A stretch of DNA of 64,000 nucleotides from Apiotrichum sp. Y4204. Its lineage: Eukaryota > Basidiomycota > Tremellomycetes > Trichosporonales > Trichosporonaceae. The DNA lies in NCBI GenBank assembly GCA_025531455.1, contig JAMYHL010000004.1, positions 620,001 to 684,000 of the forward strand, given 5' to 3'. The notes under the pieces were generated by a model, which was given only the letters and a program-made list of their open reading frames with translations, did no database searches and was not told where the DNA came from. Within the stretch, counting starts at the first letter, position 1. The number at the start of each line of letters is the position of its first letter. The translations under genes and the position numbers were made by a program. This document shows, one piece after another, positions 43,400 through 55,376 of the stretch.

Positions 43400-45813
43400 C
43401 TATGTGCGGTTAACCCCTGTCACTGATACTTTCTTACAGTGTGTCCTGGAGAAGAGCTTGGTGCCCTCAAGCTGGGAGTCCAAGTGAACATATCTCGCCC
43501 AGCTCAGCATTTTGAAACAGCCATGCGAGCCAGGCCAGCTGGTGCAATGGTCAGTTGAACCCAATGGTTTGTATAAGTCGACATAGGTGCTGTGCGAGAC
43601 TGGTCAGACAGGTTTGGGCGGTACAAGTTGGCATCGTCTACTTCGCCACGAGCTGCCTAAATCTTATCTCTGAACCGGTGCCTCTGCCTAGCTTGATGCA
43701 GATGTCCGATACCTGTTGCAGTGGAAAACAGCTACGGACCTGCGGCCCAAGACCGGGAATCAGCGAACGCGTTCTTCCGGAACTCTGGATGCCTGAGCCC
43801 ATATTTGCGAATATGATGTAGTGGAAAGCAGAGCCAAAAACTTTGAACGCGGTGGACCCTGTGACGAACGGCTTGATCGGTGGCCGCAAACGCGATCATG
43901 TATGCCCGAAATACATGCAGGACGGCGTCGCACATCGGCAATGTGCCACGACAGCTTAGTTTTGCCGACTTCAGAGTGCACATGGTGAGCTTTATTCTCT
44001 GCATCCGTGGAACAGGTTCGTCGTGGGTGGACGGCCGTTAAGTGGGCCTTCTGACACCACCAATGATTGGAGTGGACGGTTTTTCTGTTGTGCGGCTTGT
44101 GTGAGTAAGGTTCGTGCCTGGGCACCGATTGCAGCACACAACAGCTCGCGAGCAAATAAACGTTGGAGACCACAGTTAATACTCCTGTAGGTCATCGAGA
44201 TCCAGTCACAGATCTACATCACGAGCTACGTCGTCGTCGTTGTTCCCGGTGTATCGCCGCTGATAACAGAAGTTGATCGTCAAGATCGTCAGTCCATTCG
44301 TGGCAAAGGCTTCATTTTCCCACGGCTGTGACCATGGTGGTCCCTGATCCCTGATGGCCAGTTGATCGCAGGTCGCAGGCAAAGGGCTCGAAAGCAACGT
44401 TGATGAGATTGAAGACTGATGGGCTGAGCGGATGGAAAGTGAAATAGATCAACGGCGAAGCGGAGGTTACAGTTGTGAACGCGTCAGCGCGTGAGCTAAA
44501 CTGGCAGCTAATACAAGCATCATGCAGTGAGGAACATGAGGGGGATAGTAACCACACATCATCGGTTGGTCCACAGCGTCAAGGGTGGTGGTGGAGGTGA
44601 CAATCAGACCGCCAGTGACATCGATGGCAGCGCAACAGTCGAGGGGCCCGAGGAGTCAGAAGAAGCAGTTTCCATGCAGCCCGTTCCAGTTGACTCGCTT
44701 GTCGCCTGTCAAGATGTCAGATCAAAATAGTGTTCAGGACCGAGGAGGACATTAGGGCCAGGAAACCAGGATTCCGAGTGTCGCGACCACGGCCACATTC
44801 ATGTCTTGGGGTGCGAGCTCGCTGTATGTATTGACTCTCGGCTTCATGAGCAACAGCCTCATAGTACCAACCTCCTCCGCCCCTGTGATGTAGCCATGGC
44901 CAGTCCTATGCATGTTCCAGTCGTCCATCGCTATTGCCCCAGTACTCGCTGTGTCCTTTGCCACACCAAACAGTTAGATTGCCCAACAACCGCTCCTGAC
45001 ACTGTGCCTGCCGTCGTAGGCGTTGCTGTCAGAGCCCTGAGGATCGTTTTCTTGTCAGGAAAAGCATTTTCACGGCCAACGGCTCTTTCTCTCCTCGACC
45101 GCATCCCCGCGTACCCACGCTCGCACTGACATACCGAGACTTTGCTCTTCTGTTTACTCGTCACTGGTTCAGTACTATTCACGCTTGTTGAAGGGGGGAG
45201 GGTGCTGCAGGTGCTGGTTTGCCAGTGGGTGAACTGTTGTGTTTTACTTTGGAACTGTCCCTGTCTTGACCGTGTCGAGAAAAGCACACTACTCCACGAT
45301 CCGACTCGAATTAGTTCACTCCTGTCGACTCAAATACAGTCATCATTATAAGCTGGCCACTAATTCCACAACCCACAACCCACTACGCAATTGGTGCACC
45401 TAGGCACTCTGGGCGCCCTCCCCTCCCTTTTTTTTTTCGCCTTCCCTCCTTTGCGCGCGCTTCTTGTCCCATCCCCCCACCCAGCCAGTGCACAGTAGTA
45501 CCCTTTGGGCCTGTGGGCCCCTTGCCCCTGTCCTGGACCCATGCATCATCATCTCATTTCTGGCTCCCACCAGGCCCACCACCCACCCCCCCTTTCTCTC
45601 GGCCGGTTCACTTTGTTGGCGGACTGGATCTCATTCTTTTCATCATTCCCAGTCTGCTCTGTGTGTCATCACTGCATCACACCACCCACGCTCAACAATC
45701 GGCCGTCGCAACTCGACTACATCACCCCCTGCACCCCTCCCTAACATCTTCCTGCACCGACAACTCTGCCCTCGTGCAATACACCATCCGCAGCAGCAGA
45801 TCCGTTGCCCCGC
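43400..45813. other. Gene-poor region of 2.4 kb, including the leader of the Zn2Cys6 gene
   Basis: ORFs up to about 140 codons have no motif. A minus-strand ORF at 44752-44964 ends in a hydrophobic st retch (VAVVATLGILVSWP) but has no supported start or splice partner. From about 45400 the DNA is C-rich (CCCACC repeats), a likely long 5' leader of the next gene. Confidence 0.45.
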
Positions 45814-48800
45814 ATGTCCCAACCACCGGGCTCCGCTCCCGGCAAGCCATATGCCCGGGTACCACCACTACCGCCCTTCCCCCAGCTTATGCACATCAAG
45901 GACTCGCCTCCGCGACAGCGTTCCTTCTCCGGTGAACCCGTTCCAGGCGACGATGATACCACGCAGATGAGTGCAGATGACGATGAGGCCGAGGAGCCAG
46001 TGGCTGCAAAGGAAGTCAAGAAGGAGAAGAAGCCGCACGCAACTCGCCGGCGTGTCGTGCAGAGCTGCTCCGAGTGCCGCAGAAGGTGCGTCGAGCAATC
46101 CGCGCAAGCCAAGCTGGAGATACAGTACTGACCTGTGCAAGAAAAATCAAGTGTGACAAGAAGTGAGTGCAATGCGCGTATTCATTGGATGCATGCTGAC
46201 AACAACAGGTTCCCGTGTGGTATGTTTGGACTTGTAAAATCATTTTCTCACAACCAGGTCCCTGCATCCTTCGTCAAGATCAAGCGCGCTGCCATGAAGT
46301 CGGAACAGTAGGTCCTCTTGTCGATGCTACAGAGCTAACTTTTCCCCAGGCAGAGAAGCAGCTTGTTGCTTCGTAAGTAATGAAAGGACATACAATGGCC
46401 AGGCAGAGCACTGACTGACCCTCAGCTCAAATTATGCTACAACACAAGATCTGGCCAATCTTGCACATCGTGTTGATGCGCTTGAAGCCGCGTTGATGAA
46501 GTCGGGATCGCTGGTCCCCGCCGACCTGGAGAAGTGTTTGACTCAGATTCGCTCCAAGATCCCCACCACACCAGTCACGGCTGCCCCAGCAGCCCCTCCG
46601 AACCCGCCAATGGGCAATCAGGTCAACGACGAGGATGGCGACAATGTCAGCGACACAGAGGGTGCCGCTCTTACGCTTGAGCATCTTGCCTTTGGCCGCT
46701 CTCGAGTTGATGGCTCGCACTCACTGCCGCACTTCCGTGACCTTCGCCAGTCGTCCGTGATGAAGCCTGCACCAGGTCATCAGTATCACCTTACCCGTGC
46801 AGGACTCGCTGCTGGCGAATCTCCTAGTGCAGCGCACCAGAACGGTGCGATGTTCTCGCCCGCGCTTCAACACCGCAAGAACTCTTTGGATTTCCAGCCT
46901 CCAGCATCCGCTGAGGAGCGCAGTGCCCGTATGCTTGCCCTTGCGGACAGCATGAATCCCGGCGACGTGTTCGACATGTATTTCAAGAAGACCGATATTA
47001 TCCTCAATGCCCTTACTCGCGTCCTGCCGGACAGGGAGCGCGGCGAGCTGCTGGTTAACGCCTTCCTTGTCAAGGTGGATTGGCTACACAGACGTGAGCA
47101 AAGTTTAGCCAGCGCGTACTGACAGTCACAGTCTTTCACGTTCCCACCTTCCTTAGTCAGTGCCGTGATCTCTGGGCACTCCCGCAGGACCGGGTTGTAT
47201 TCGAGATTTCGATGCCGTTCATCGCCGTCTACTTTGTGGTGATCACTCTCGGCCTCCACTTTATGGACAACGCCGAGGCTTCCAAACACTTTTCTGCAGA
47301 GGATATACAGACCCTCTCCGACACCTGGTACAGCGCTGCGCGCTCCGCCCAATGGTCCAGTGACTTCATTGGCACACATACTCTTGAGAACCTGCAGGCT
47401 TCAATCCTCATGAGTGTGCTCATGAACAACCGTGATCGTGCCGACGCGGCCTGGGCCCTGCTGGGCGCTGCCATCAAGATGGCGCAAGGTCTTGGCCTGT
47501 CGCGACTTGGTGCCGAGCAGCAGAGCGTTGACGGACGACCGTTGCCCATGTGGAAGGGTCGCTGGGAAAGCTTGATCCAGCGTGAAGTTGGCCGCCGTAT
47601 CTGGTGGAACCTTGTCTTCCTCGACTGGTCCCTGGCGCCCAGCTACAACTACGCGTGCAGCATTCAGCCTGATCAAAGTAAGTTGTACGATTGGCCCAAA
47701 GCCCAAGCTCAAACTGACAACAGTCAAATCGGCGCTTCCCGCAAACATCGAGGATGAAGACCTCATCGATGGCCAGCCATTGCGGCCTCAGCCGATGAAT
47801 GTCCGCACCCGCATGTCGTTCCAGCTCGCCAAGCTCAAGTTTGCCGAGATCAGTCAGCGACAAATCTGGCAGGCTAACAACAACAACCACCCGCCTTATT
47901 CGTTTATCCTCAGCGTTGACCGCGAATTGCGCAAGGCAATGCTGGAGCTTCCGGCCTTCTTCCAGCCAGACAACAACCCAGGACCGGTCTCGCAGGACCC
48001 GAAGAAGCTGGTCGAGCACTACGAGAAGATCACACTGTCGCTCGCCATCCACTCGCGTATGCTTCGTCTGCACCGCCCGTGGCTCTCGCGCGGGTACGAG
48101 GATGAGCGTTACGCCTATTCCAAAGAGCAGTGCATCCGTGCGGCCCGTGCCAGCTTGCGCATGATGTCGGACAATGTTGGCGTCGCCCGGTTCCTGGAGA
48201 AATGGTGGATCCCACTGTTCTACGTCACTGTGTCTGGTATGGTCGTGATAATTGACCTTCTCAAGACTGCCAAGCGGGAGATGAAGAGCAAGACAACCGA
48301 GGAAAAGATTGCCGAGGTCAAGGGAGCTCTGGACCAGATGCGTCACATCTCGCAGACATCTATCCCAGCCAAGGCTGCCATCAAGGTCATGGACTTCCTG
48401 ATGAGTGAGTGAAGCAGATCTCAGCTGTATCGCTAACATTCAGCGGAGGTCGAAGAGCGCAGGCGTCCAGGCGGAACGACGCTCGGCAAGCGTAAGCAGC
48501 TTGCTCTAGAAGGAGATGGCATGGACGATGAGGAGCACAATTTGCAGCGCGCCGTCAAGCGTCTCATTCGTCAGGCCCAACTGGAATCGGACAGCCCAAC
48601 ACCCTCGGCCGGTCCAGCTTCTTTCGTTTCGCCATCGTCCGAGGCAACGGGTGTGCTCTCTCACAGTCCCCGGGATCTCAAGGGCGACCCTACACCCGAG
48701 CGACCGGTCTTTGGCGCATACCCTATGCCGTCGCAGAGTGCCTCGTCCAATCAGCCACAGCCCGACAGTGCCAACAGCGGCAACACGAGCAACATTGGTA

Positions 48801-49324
48801 CCTCCTTCCCAGGCCAGTTTGCACTCCAGAATCAGGGTCAAGGCAGCTTTAACTTCTCTGTGGACCAGAACAATCTGTCCACCTTCCCTGCTCTTGACCA
48901 GGGATCGTTCCAGCCCCAGGGTCCACCTCACCTTGACCCCGCCGTTGAGTCGATGCTGGCGTCATATTTCCCGCAGGCAAACACAACAACGCATCCTGGA
49001 CAACTTGGTCCCGCAGCAGCACCGCAGGTGCCTGATGACTTCTTGTCGCGCGTGTTCAGCTTCTCGTGGGATAACCAGGGACAGGGCAACAACCAGCAGC
49101 AGCAGCAGCAACAACAACAACAGCAGCAACAGCAGCAACAACAGGGCCAGATGGGCACACCGCAAAGTGGAACACCGGGGAAGACACCAGGAAGTCAAAA
49201 CCCTACCCCGACAGGACCTCCCGGCAACTTGCGTCCCGGTGGACCTGGTGTCCCGCAACGGCAGGACTCCCTTCCCGGATACGGCGCATTCGACTGGTCA
49301 AGCCATGGCGGCTGGATGGCCTAA
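45814..49324 (+). CDS. Zn2Cys6 transcription factor with Fungal_trans domain and polyQ tail
   Basis: Nine exons (45814-46085, 46142-46162, 46209-46219, 46258-46307, 46350-46372, 46426-47093, 47132-47677, 47724-48404, 48444-49324) give about 1050 aa. The zinc cluster CSECRRRKIKCDKKFPCGPC plus a last Cys has cysteines at 85, 88, 95, 101, 104 and 113 with classical spacing. It is spread over four exons, one of 11 nt. A short coiled coil follows (LANLAHRVDALEAALMKSG). The Fungal_trans region covers about 320-620 (NAFLVKVDWLHRLFHVPTF, AWALLGAAIKMAQGLGLSRL, REVGRRIWWNLVFLDWSLAP). The C-terminal 280 residues are Gln/Pro/Ser-rich, with a Gln tract coded by mixed CAG/CAA and a likely activation function. 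Targets unknown. Confidence 0.9.
49094..49144 (+). repeat. CAG/CAA repeat encoding polyglutamine
   Basis: About 17 glutamine codons, CAG and CAA mixed, lie in the last exon of the Zn2Cys6 gene. Interruptions by CAA should limit instability. Confidence 0.95.
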
Positions 49325-49565
49325 GAATGGCGAGTATGAAAAGACGCCCGTTGGGCGTTGGGCTCTCCTAAGGATCTGATGATCTTGTGTGTGTTGCTGT
49401 CTGTAGTGTCATGTTTGGTTCAAGTATATAATGTAGCCTAGGGATCACGGTCCTCCTGGGAATACGACCGTCTGGGTGCGTACGTGCATATAAGAATGAA
49501 TGGTGGATAGGTCTAGAGATGCAGGATTACAGTGGTATTACTTGGTTGCCAGCTTTATCGACATG

Positions 49566-51348
49566 CTACTCGGTCTCGATGTAGAAGACAATCATGTCCC
49601 TCGTGCCACGCCTGAGAATGACCAAGTGCTCATCAATGTAGTCTTCCGGCGAGATCTCCCTCCTGGGATCCGTGACTGGCGATTCGTTGATGGAGACACC
49701 AGAGTTGTTCGGTTTAATCAGCCTGTTGGCCTCGGCGCGGGAGGCGACAAGGCCATACTCGGCAAGGAGCTTGGAGACCTGCTTCCCTTGAAGATCGCGC
49801 TGGTGGATCCGGACCAGACGCGGGTCGGACCCAAACGCCTCGAGAACATCGGCGCTCTTTAGGGAGCGGGGGTCGTTTGCGTACAGCACGGCGGCGATCG
49901 TCTCTGCGCGTTCGACGGCTCCAGCTGCGGAGTCAGCTGTTGTTCTTGGCCAAAGTGGACCTGTCACTCACGGCCATGCACCATCTCCGTCACTTCGCGC
50001 GCCAACAGCAGTTGCGGTAAACGCTTGCCGCGCGCGCCAGCATGTTCCTCCATCACCTGGACGATCCGCTCGCGGGGTACAAGCGTCAGCAGCGAGAGAT
50101 ACTTCTCCACATCATCGTCGCGGGCACGCAGGAAGAACTGTCGTGAGAGGAAGCTACCGCATTCAAACCTACCTGGTAAAAATCGAACACACTTGTGCGG
50201 TTTTCGTCGATCCAGATGGCGTTGCCCATGCTCTTGCCAAACTTCTCGCCCGTGCTCGTCGTGAGGAGCGGGATCGTGAGGCCGAATGCGGGGTCGACTT
50301 CGGGCGCTTTGCTGGCCTGCACCTCCTTGTTCTTCTGACCACGGTCCGCCGCCTGCTGCTCACGCGCCTCGTTCGCGCGTACACGCTTGATCATGTCAAT
50401 TCCCGCGACGATGTTGCCCCACTGGTCGCTGCCGCCGAGCTGGACGCGGCAGTCGTGCGTGCGGTACAGCGTCGCAAAGTCGTGTGCCTGGAGGAGCTGG
50501 TACGAAAACTCGGTGAACGAGATGCCCTGCTCCGACTCGAGGCGCGACTTGACACTTCTGTGAGCTAGTGACTCAACTTTAGCTCACCTGTCACGCGCGA
50601 GCATGGTGTTCACGCGGGCGAGCTTGCCCACGTCGCGCAGAAACTCGAGGAAAGTTATGTTCTTGAACCAGTCGTAGTTGTTCACGACCGTAACCTGCTT
50701 CTGCGCCTCGGACGTATCGGCCTGGTACCCGCGTTTGTTGGCGTACGCGATTCCGCGGTCAAAGAAGCGCTCGACCTGGGCTGTGATCCCTGCGACGTTG
50801 ACCGCCAGCTCGGAGGGAGACAGCGCATTGCGCTCCGTCGAGCGCCCGGACGGGTCGCCAATCGAGCCGGTCGCGCCGCCGATCTGGTGTCAACTATCCA
50901 TTCACTCTGGCCTCATAACCGTTTCTTCCCTCCCGTCATTCCTGTCTCCACGAGTCCTGTCCCGGTCCTTCATCTCTCCCAACATCTCTCAAAGCGACTC
51001 ACAAGCGCAACAGCATGGTGACCCCGGGCTCGGAAGTGCAGCAGTCCGAGGAGAGGAAGAAGGTTTCCGACGTGCAGACTCGAGGCAGACGGATCGACAC
51101 CGACGTACACGCACGAAGGGGACTCGAGGTGGGTGCGCAGCGCGGGGCTGTGGTGAGCCGGTATGCGCGACAGACATCCAGCCGCGGAAGCAGGCGAACA
51201 TTGGGTTGGACACCACTCACCTCGTAACGTTGGCAACGAAGCCGCGCTCCTCGAGCTCATCCATGACGTTCGCACGCGTCGACGCCCAGCGCCGGAGCGG
51301 GACCCGGAGGCCAGGCAGAGACAGGGCCGGCGCGCGCAGCATCGTCAT
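49566..51348 (-). CDS. MSY1: Mitochondrial tyrosyl-tRNA synthetase
   Basis: Exons 51348-51221, 51147-51003, 50883-50588, 50557-50173, 50137-49972 and 49924-49566 give 492 aa. The start [20 protein letters not shown] is a basic presequence. Class I signatures: LHVGN at 67-71 (HIGH box) after [10 protein letters not shown], the [13 protein letters not shown] loop, [19 protein letters not shown] and KFGKS at 295-299 (KMSKS box). The C-terminal S4-like tRNA-binding domain is [23 protein letters not shown]. It charges mitochondrial tRNA-Tyr. The bacterial-type architecture sets it apart from the cytosolic enzyme. It is convergent with the Zn2Cys6 gene (240 bp) and tandem with the kinase. Confidence 0.94.
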
Positions 51349-51731
51349 GTTCGTGCTGTTGGACAAGTGGGTTGATGTGGAGGAAAAAGTCGCGCTTGTT
51401 GTCGGTTGAATGTGGAGGTCACGGTACTTGACGGAGTGTGGAGGTCGGAGGTGCCCAACTTTTTCCGACCAGCCATTGGATCACTCGCGTTCGTTTGTCG
51501 AGTCTGTTCATTGTTCAACTCCAACCAGCGCATCACGGTAACAAGCGTCGGCATCTGACAACTCTTTGTGCATGACTGTGCATGGATCGCAGGGACACTT
51601 ATTGTACAGGAGGCTACGGAAACACTATGGATTACGGCCAGACTGTGGACAATGATGGCGCGGATAAACCATTACAACAACAGAGAACGACGACACACGG
51701 GTTGGTTCGGGGAGGCTTTATGCCCGGGAAA

Positions 51732-54185
51732 TCACTCCTCCATCGACCCCGAATCGTCCACCTGGATGTCATCGCGGGTCTCTTGAACGCTCTCCTCGAC
51801 GTCCTCGATGTCGTCGAGCGTTTCAACGGGGACTGCGCTTCGGAAACTCTGGATGTTCGCGAGGATCCTGGGCTGACTGGGATGCTCGACAGTGACCTGG
51901 CTTAGGGATAGCTCTGGATCCCGATACTTTTCGAACAACGCGTCGGCGGTGTCGGGGTGAAGTACTTGCCCATTGTTGACGACAGCTTCGTACAAGGCGT
52001 CCAGGATTGCCTGATTGTCGTTAAACCACTTGTCGTTCTTAGCCGCGCTGATCTGGAGACGCCTCATCGGAAGAGGCTCGAGAAGACGTTGCAGAAAGTC
52101 TTTGCCTGTGGGAGTGTCAGGCTTTGTCTCTAACCGCAAGCTTTGTCTCTAACCGCAAGCCTACAGTGACTAACCTGATTTGGAGAAGTCTTTGAACGAC
52201 TCGCTGACGACTTTGTACTTCTGTCATCAGATGTGTTTCATCTTGACGCTCACCGCAACTCGACACCTCTCAAGCAGGCCTTTGAGCTTGGCACCCTCGA
52301 CTGGATCGATGAGCGTGCGGCCAATGACCGAACCCATTCCAGTACCCTGACGGAATGCTGCCCAGCTTTGAGCACCATTTAGAGTCCGACCTCGGAAGTG
52401 CGACATTGAAGGGGTAGGAGTGGCTTCGTGTTCATATGGGTGCTCACGGGTTGCGGCAATGAAAAGGGTGACTTGCTGTTAGTCCTTGGCAGCCCGATCA
52501 CTAGTTAATACTCACCTCCGAGAGACCAGCTGTCAATGTTCTTCTCCTCGTCGAGCCACATGTGAGCCAGCCGCTCGCGCCGCGACATGCCCTTCTTGCC
52601 GTCCTTGGCCCGCACGGAGGGAAGGTCCTCGGCCCATCCATTGAGCTTCTGGGGTGGACGCAGCCACATCTTGAGACGCTCGGGGGGAATGTAACTCGCA
52701 GTGCCAATGTGAGGGACAACACGGACGGCAGCCTGGTATTCGGACTCGGGCGTGTTGGCGAGCATGCCCTCGTAGTCGATGGAGTGGCCAAAGTCACAGA
52801 TGACAATTCGGGGATAGATGGCTGAGACAGCCAGGAGGATGTTTTCGGGTTTGATGTCTGTCGTGAGTTGGTACATACAAGACTACACAACTGACCTCGA
52901 TGAGCGACATTCATATCATGCAAATACTCCAGTCCCTTGACCAGCTGCCAGGCAATCCATTGGACTTCGGGCTCTGGCAGAGCCTCATGCTTGTCCTGGT
53001 ACGCGAAGAGGTCTCCCCCGGCCATGAGTTCGAGGATCATGTGGCTTCGCTTGAGGTGGCGCTCCTCGATTAGGTCAAGGATACCATTGACATTGGGATG
53101 GGCCATCTTCTTCAGCAGCTTGACCTCGTTGTCGTAACGGATATAATCCGGCTCGTCCTCGAGCTTGACCGTCTTGCTTGCCACCTGGAACCACGTTGCC
53201 TGGCAATGGGATGCTAAATTGACGACCCCGAAGGACCCGTCTCCGAGCTGGAAGTTGTGGACCACCCAGGACTTGCCAAGCAGATACCTTGGGTTCTCGG
53301 GGGTGTTGAATAACAGGAGAGGGCCATCGGCCGTTGACTCATTCTGGTGCTCGGGACCTTGATGGAAGGTGAACACTGAATGGTCAATACGAATAAGTCA
53401 TGCTACCTTACCAGTGGGACATCCAGGCAGACGGATCTTGTCGCCTTCGGTCAGAATGTAGGTTCTGCAGCGGATGCGTTTGTCATCAACTTTTGCAATC
53501 CGCCCGGGACGATGGTGCACCTCGTTGAGGTAAAAGCCATGCGTCGATAGGTCCGAGAGTGTCACGGCCGTCAGACGGGTACTGGTGCGAACACTGTAAG
53601 GTAAGCAGGCATATAAGTCTAGTACCTTACGGAGTTAGGCGTAAGTGGCGATGGGACACTTCGGGGTAGTCGAGCTGGAGATCACTGAGGGTCAGCGTCA
53701 ATGGTATATCAGACTTGCTTGTTGATAGAGCGGCCGATGAGAATAATCTTGTCCATTTCGATTACAAGCCGGACTGCGGTCAGCACAGCGGTAGCAGCGA
53801 CTCACCCTTCCCGATGCCTTCGACTTCGCCGAGAAGGATGCCGACGATGCTGTCCTCATGCTCTTTGCCTTCCTCGCCCTTGGGGCGTCTGGAGGACGAC
53901 TCTTGGGCGGTGCTAAAGTAGCGTTTGCGCGCGGGACGACGAGGGGTCTGAGTGTTGGAGTTCTGGAAGTCAGATCAGTTGTCAGGGGCTCCTAGATCTC
54001 ACCTGTGCTTGTGACGATGTCCCGAGGGAAGACTGGAGCAAAGACTGAGACTCGAGAACAAGGCCGCGCTGGGCCGAGGGAAGCTGTGACACGCTCTGGG
54101 ATTGCGTGCCGAGACGTGAAGGCCCTCCTGACGTAGGTGTCGGGGAGGATGCCAAGGAGTGAGGTAAGAACAGAGGCTCGGCCAT
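51732..54185 (-). CDS. FHA-domain checkpoint kinase, Rad53/Cds1/Chk2 type
   Basis: Ten exons (54185-54003, 53962-53806, 53773-53719, 53684-53631, 53593-53412, 53375-52896, 52857-52516, 52471-52254, 52220-52175, 52105-51732) give 696 aa. The N-terminal 60 residues hold an S/TQ cluster (TQSQSVSQ, ESQSLLQS, SSQAQ) of the kind phosphorylated by ATM/ATR kinases. An FHA domain follows at about 110-205 (IILIGRSINNDLQLDYPEVS, HRHLRL, LSDLSTHGFYLN). The kinase domain has loop GDGSFG at 255-260, Lys278, HRD at 369-371, DFG at 392-394 and GTASYIPPE in the activation segment. The kinase C-lobe carries a long insert (about residues 485-545). One intron (53718-53685) uses a GC donor and is only 34 nt. Single FHA fits Cds1/Chk2 better than the two-FHA Rad53. 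Role: DNA damage and replication checkpoint. Confidence 0.88.
52122..52159. repeat. 19-bp perfect tandem duplication inside a kinase intron
   Basis: CTTTGTCTCTAACCGCAAG occurs twice without gap in the last intron of the checkpoint kinase gene (52174-52106). It lengthens the intron but spares both splice sites. Confidence 0.95.
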
Positions 54186-54519
54186 GGTAGAGCTTATTGG
54201 AATCAGTATATCACAGTGGAGGGATGTCAAACGTCAGAAAGAGATGATGGATGATGAGGAAGGAGAAGACGCGTTGGTGAGCGTGGACAAATGGAACGCT
54301 TTTGTTCACGAGGGAAGACAGGTTTGCAAAGCCGTTGCTCAAAGCGACACAATGATACACAGCGAGGAGATGCACTTGGTAGAGCAGCTGTTATTGGTGC
54401 TGCCATTTGCTTCCCCGGTCTCTCCTGATTGATACACATTCTGCATTCTTCGTCTCGTAAGCGCCGCAACAGGTACACTACCATAGCAAAGCGTTTCAAC
54501 TAATCTCTGCGACTCTCGC

Positions 54520-55376
54520 CTAGCTGGACTGGAACTGCGCAACCTTCTGCACGGAAGGAAGCGAGGTAATCTCCTTCCACCAACGGGCGACGTTGGGGTG
54601 GGTCTGCGCGTTCGTGAGCGCAGGGGCGACGCCGAGGTCGGCGACCATCTTGCCTGTTTGTAATCAGCGGGTGAATTGTGGGAGGCTGGGTTCACAGGCT
54701 GCGAACTCACCGTAGGGGATGTGGGCAAGGTCAGCGACAGTGAGCTTGTCACCGGCCATGTACTTGGTCTTGGAGAGGACACGCTCGTAGCCGTCGAGGC
54801 TCTTCGCGAGCTTAGCCTTGAGCTCCTCGACACGCTTGGCGTCCGGCTCGCGGTTGTGGAACATCTTGGCGAAGACAAGCTCGGCAGCAAGGCCGGACGC
54901 GGCAGGGTCAAAGTCGTTGTTCTCAACCGAGCACGCCTGCTCGAAGAGACCGTACGCCGCGAGGTCGCTCTGCTTGGGCACGAGGTCCGAGCCGGCTTTG
55001 ACGGCAAGGTCTGCGTGTTAGGATGGGACTGAATCGAGGAGAGACACTAGTTGCTGGGACTTACACTTGGCAATCGCACGGGACTCGTAGAGCTCCAGGT
55101 TGGCCTCGTGGTCCTCAAAGTAGGGCATCTGGTTGAAGGGCTGGTGAACGGCCCACTCGGGGGTGAAGATCGCGGCAAAGTCGACCTCCTCAAGCTTGAC
55201 GTCTGGACGTCAGCCTTCTACACACTCCATCATGGGGCGGGTAACACTCACCGACACCGATCTGGGCAGCCACGATGAGGACGCGCGCGCAGCACTGCGA
55301 ACCTGTTAGCAGAGTTCCGCCTCAACATGACCGAGCTTACGGTCGAGAGCTTGGCACCGTGGAGAGTGTACGACAT
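54520..55376 (-). CDS. Glutathione S-transferase
   Basis: Exons 55376-55341, 55294-55252, 55202-55065, 55010-54711 and 54653-54520 give 216 aa. The thioredoxin-like half opens MSYTLHGAKLSTCCARVLIV, with a candidate catalytic Ser/Thr in the LST turn, and continues QPFNQMPYFEDHEANLELYE and SRAIAKYLA, the glutathione-binding PxFED/ESRAI elements. The helical half contains YERVLSKTKYMAGDKLTVAD and ends NVARWWKEITSLPSVQ. The pattern is phi/EF1B-gamma-like, common in fungi. It conjugates glutathione to electrophiles or acts as a peroxidase; cytosolic, no signal. The exon-3 donor follows the T of a split Tyr codon, which restores AIAKYLAVKAG. Confidence 0.93.

Noticed and set aside
44752..45287. Pair of minus-strand ORFs with a hydrophobic end as a small membrane protein gene
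   Set aside because: No start context, no convincing splice joining and no conserved motif; the hydrophobic run is short and isolated.
54363..54400. tRNA-like GGTAGAGCAG motif
   Set aside because: No B box, no stems and no T terminator nearby.
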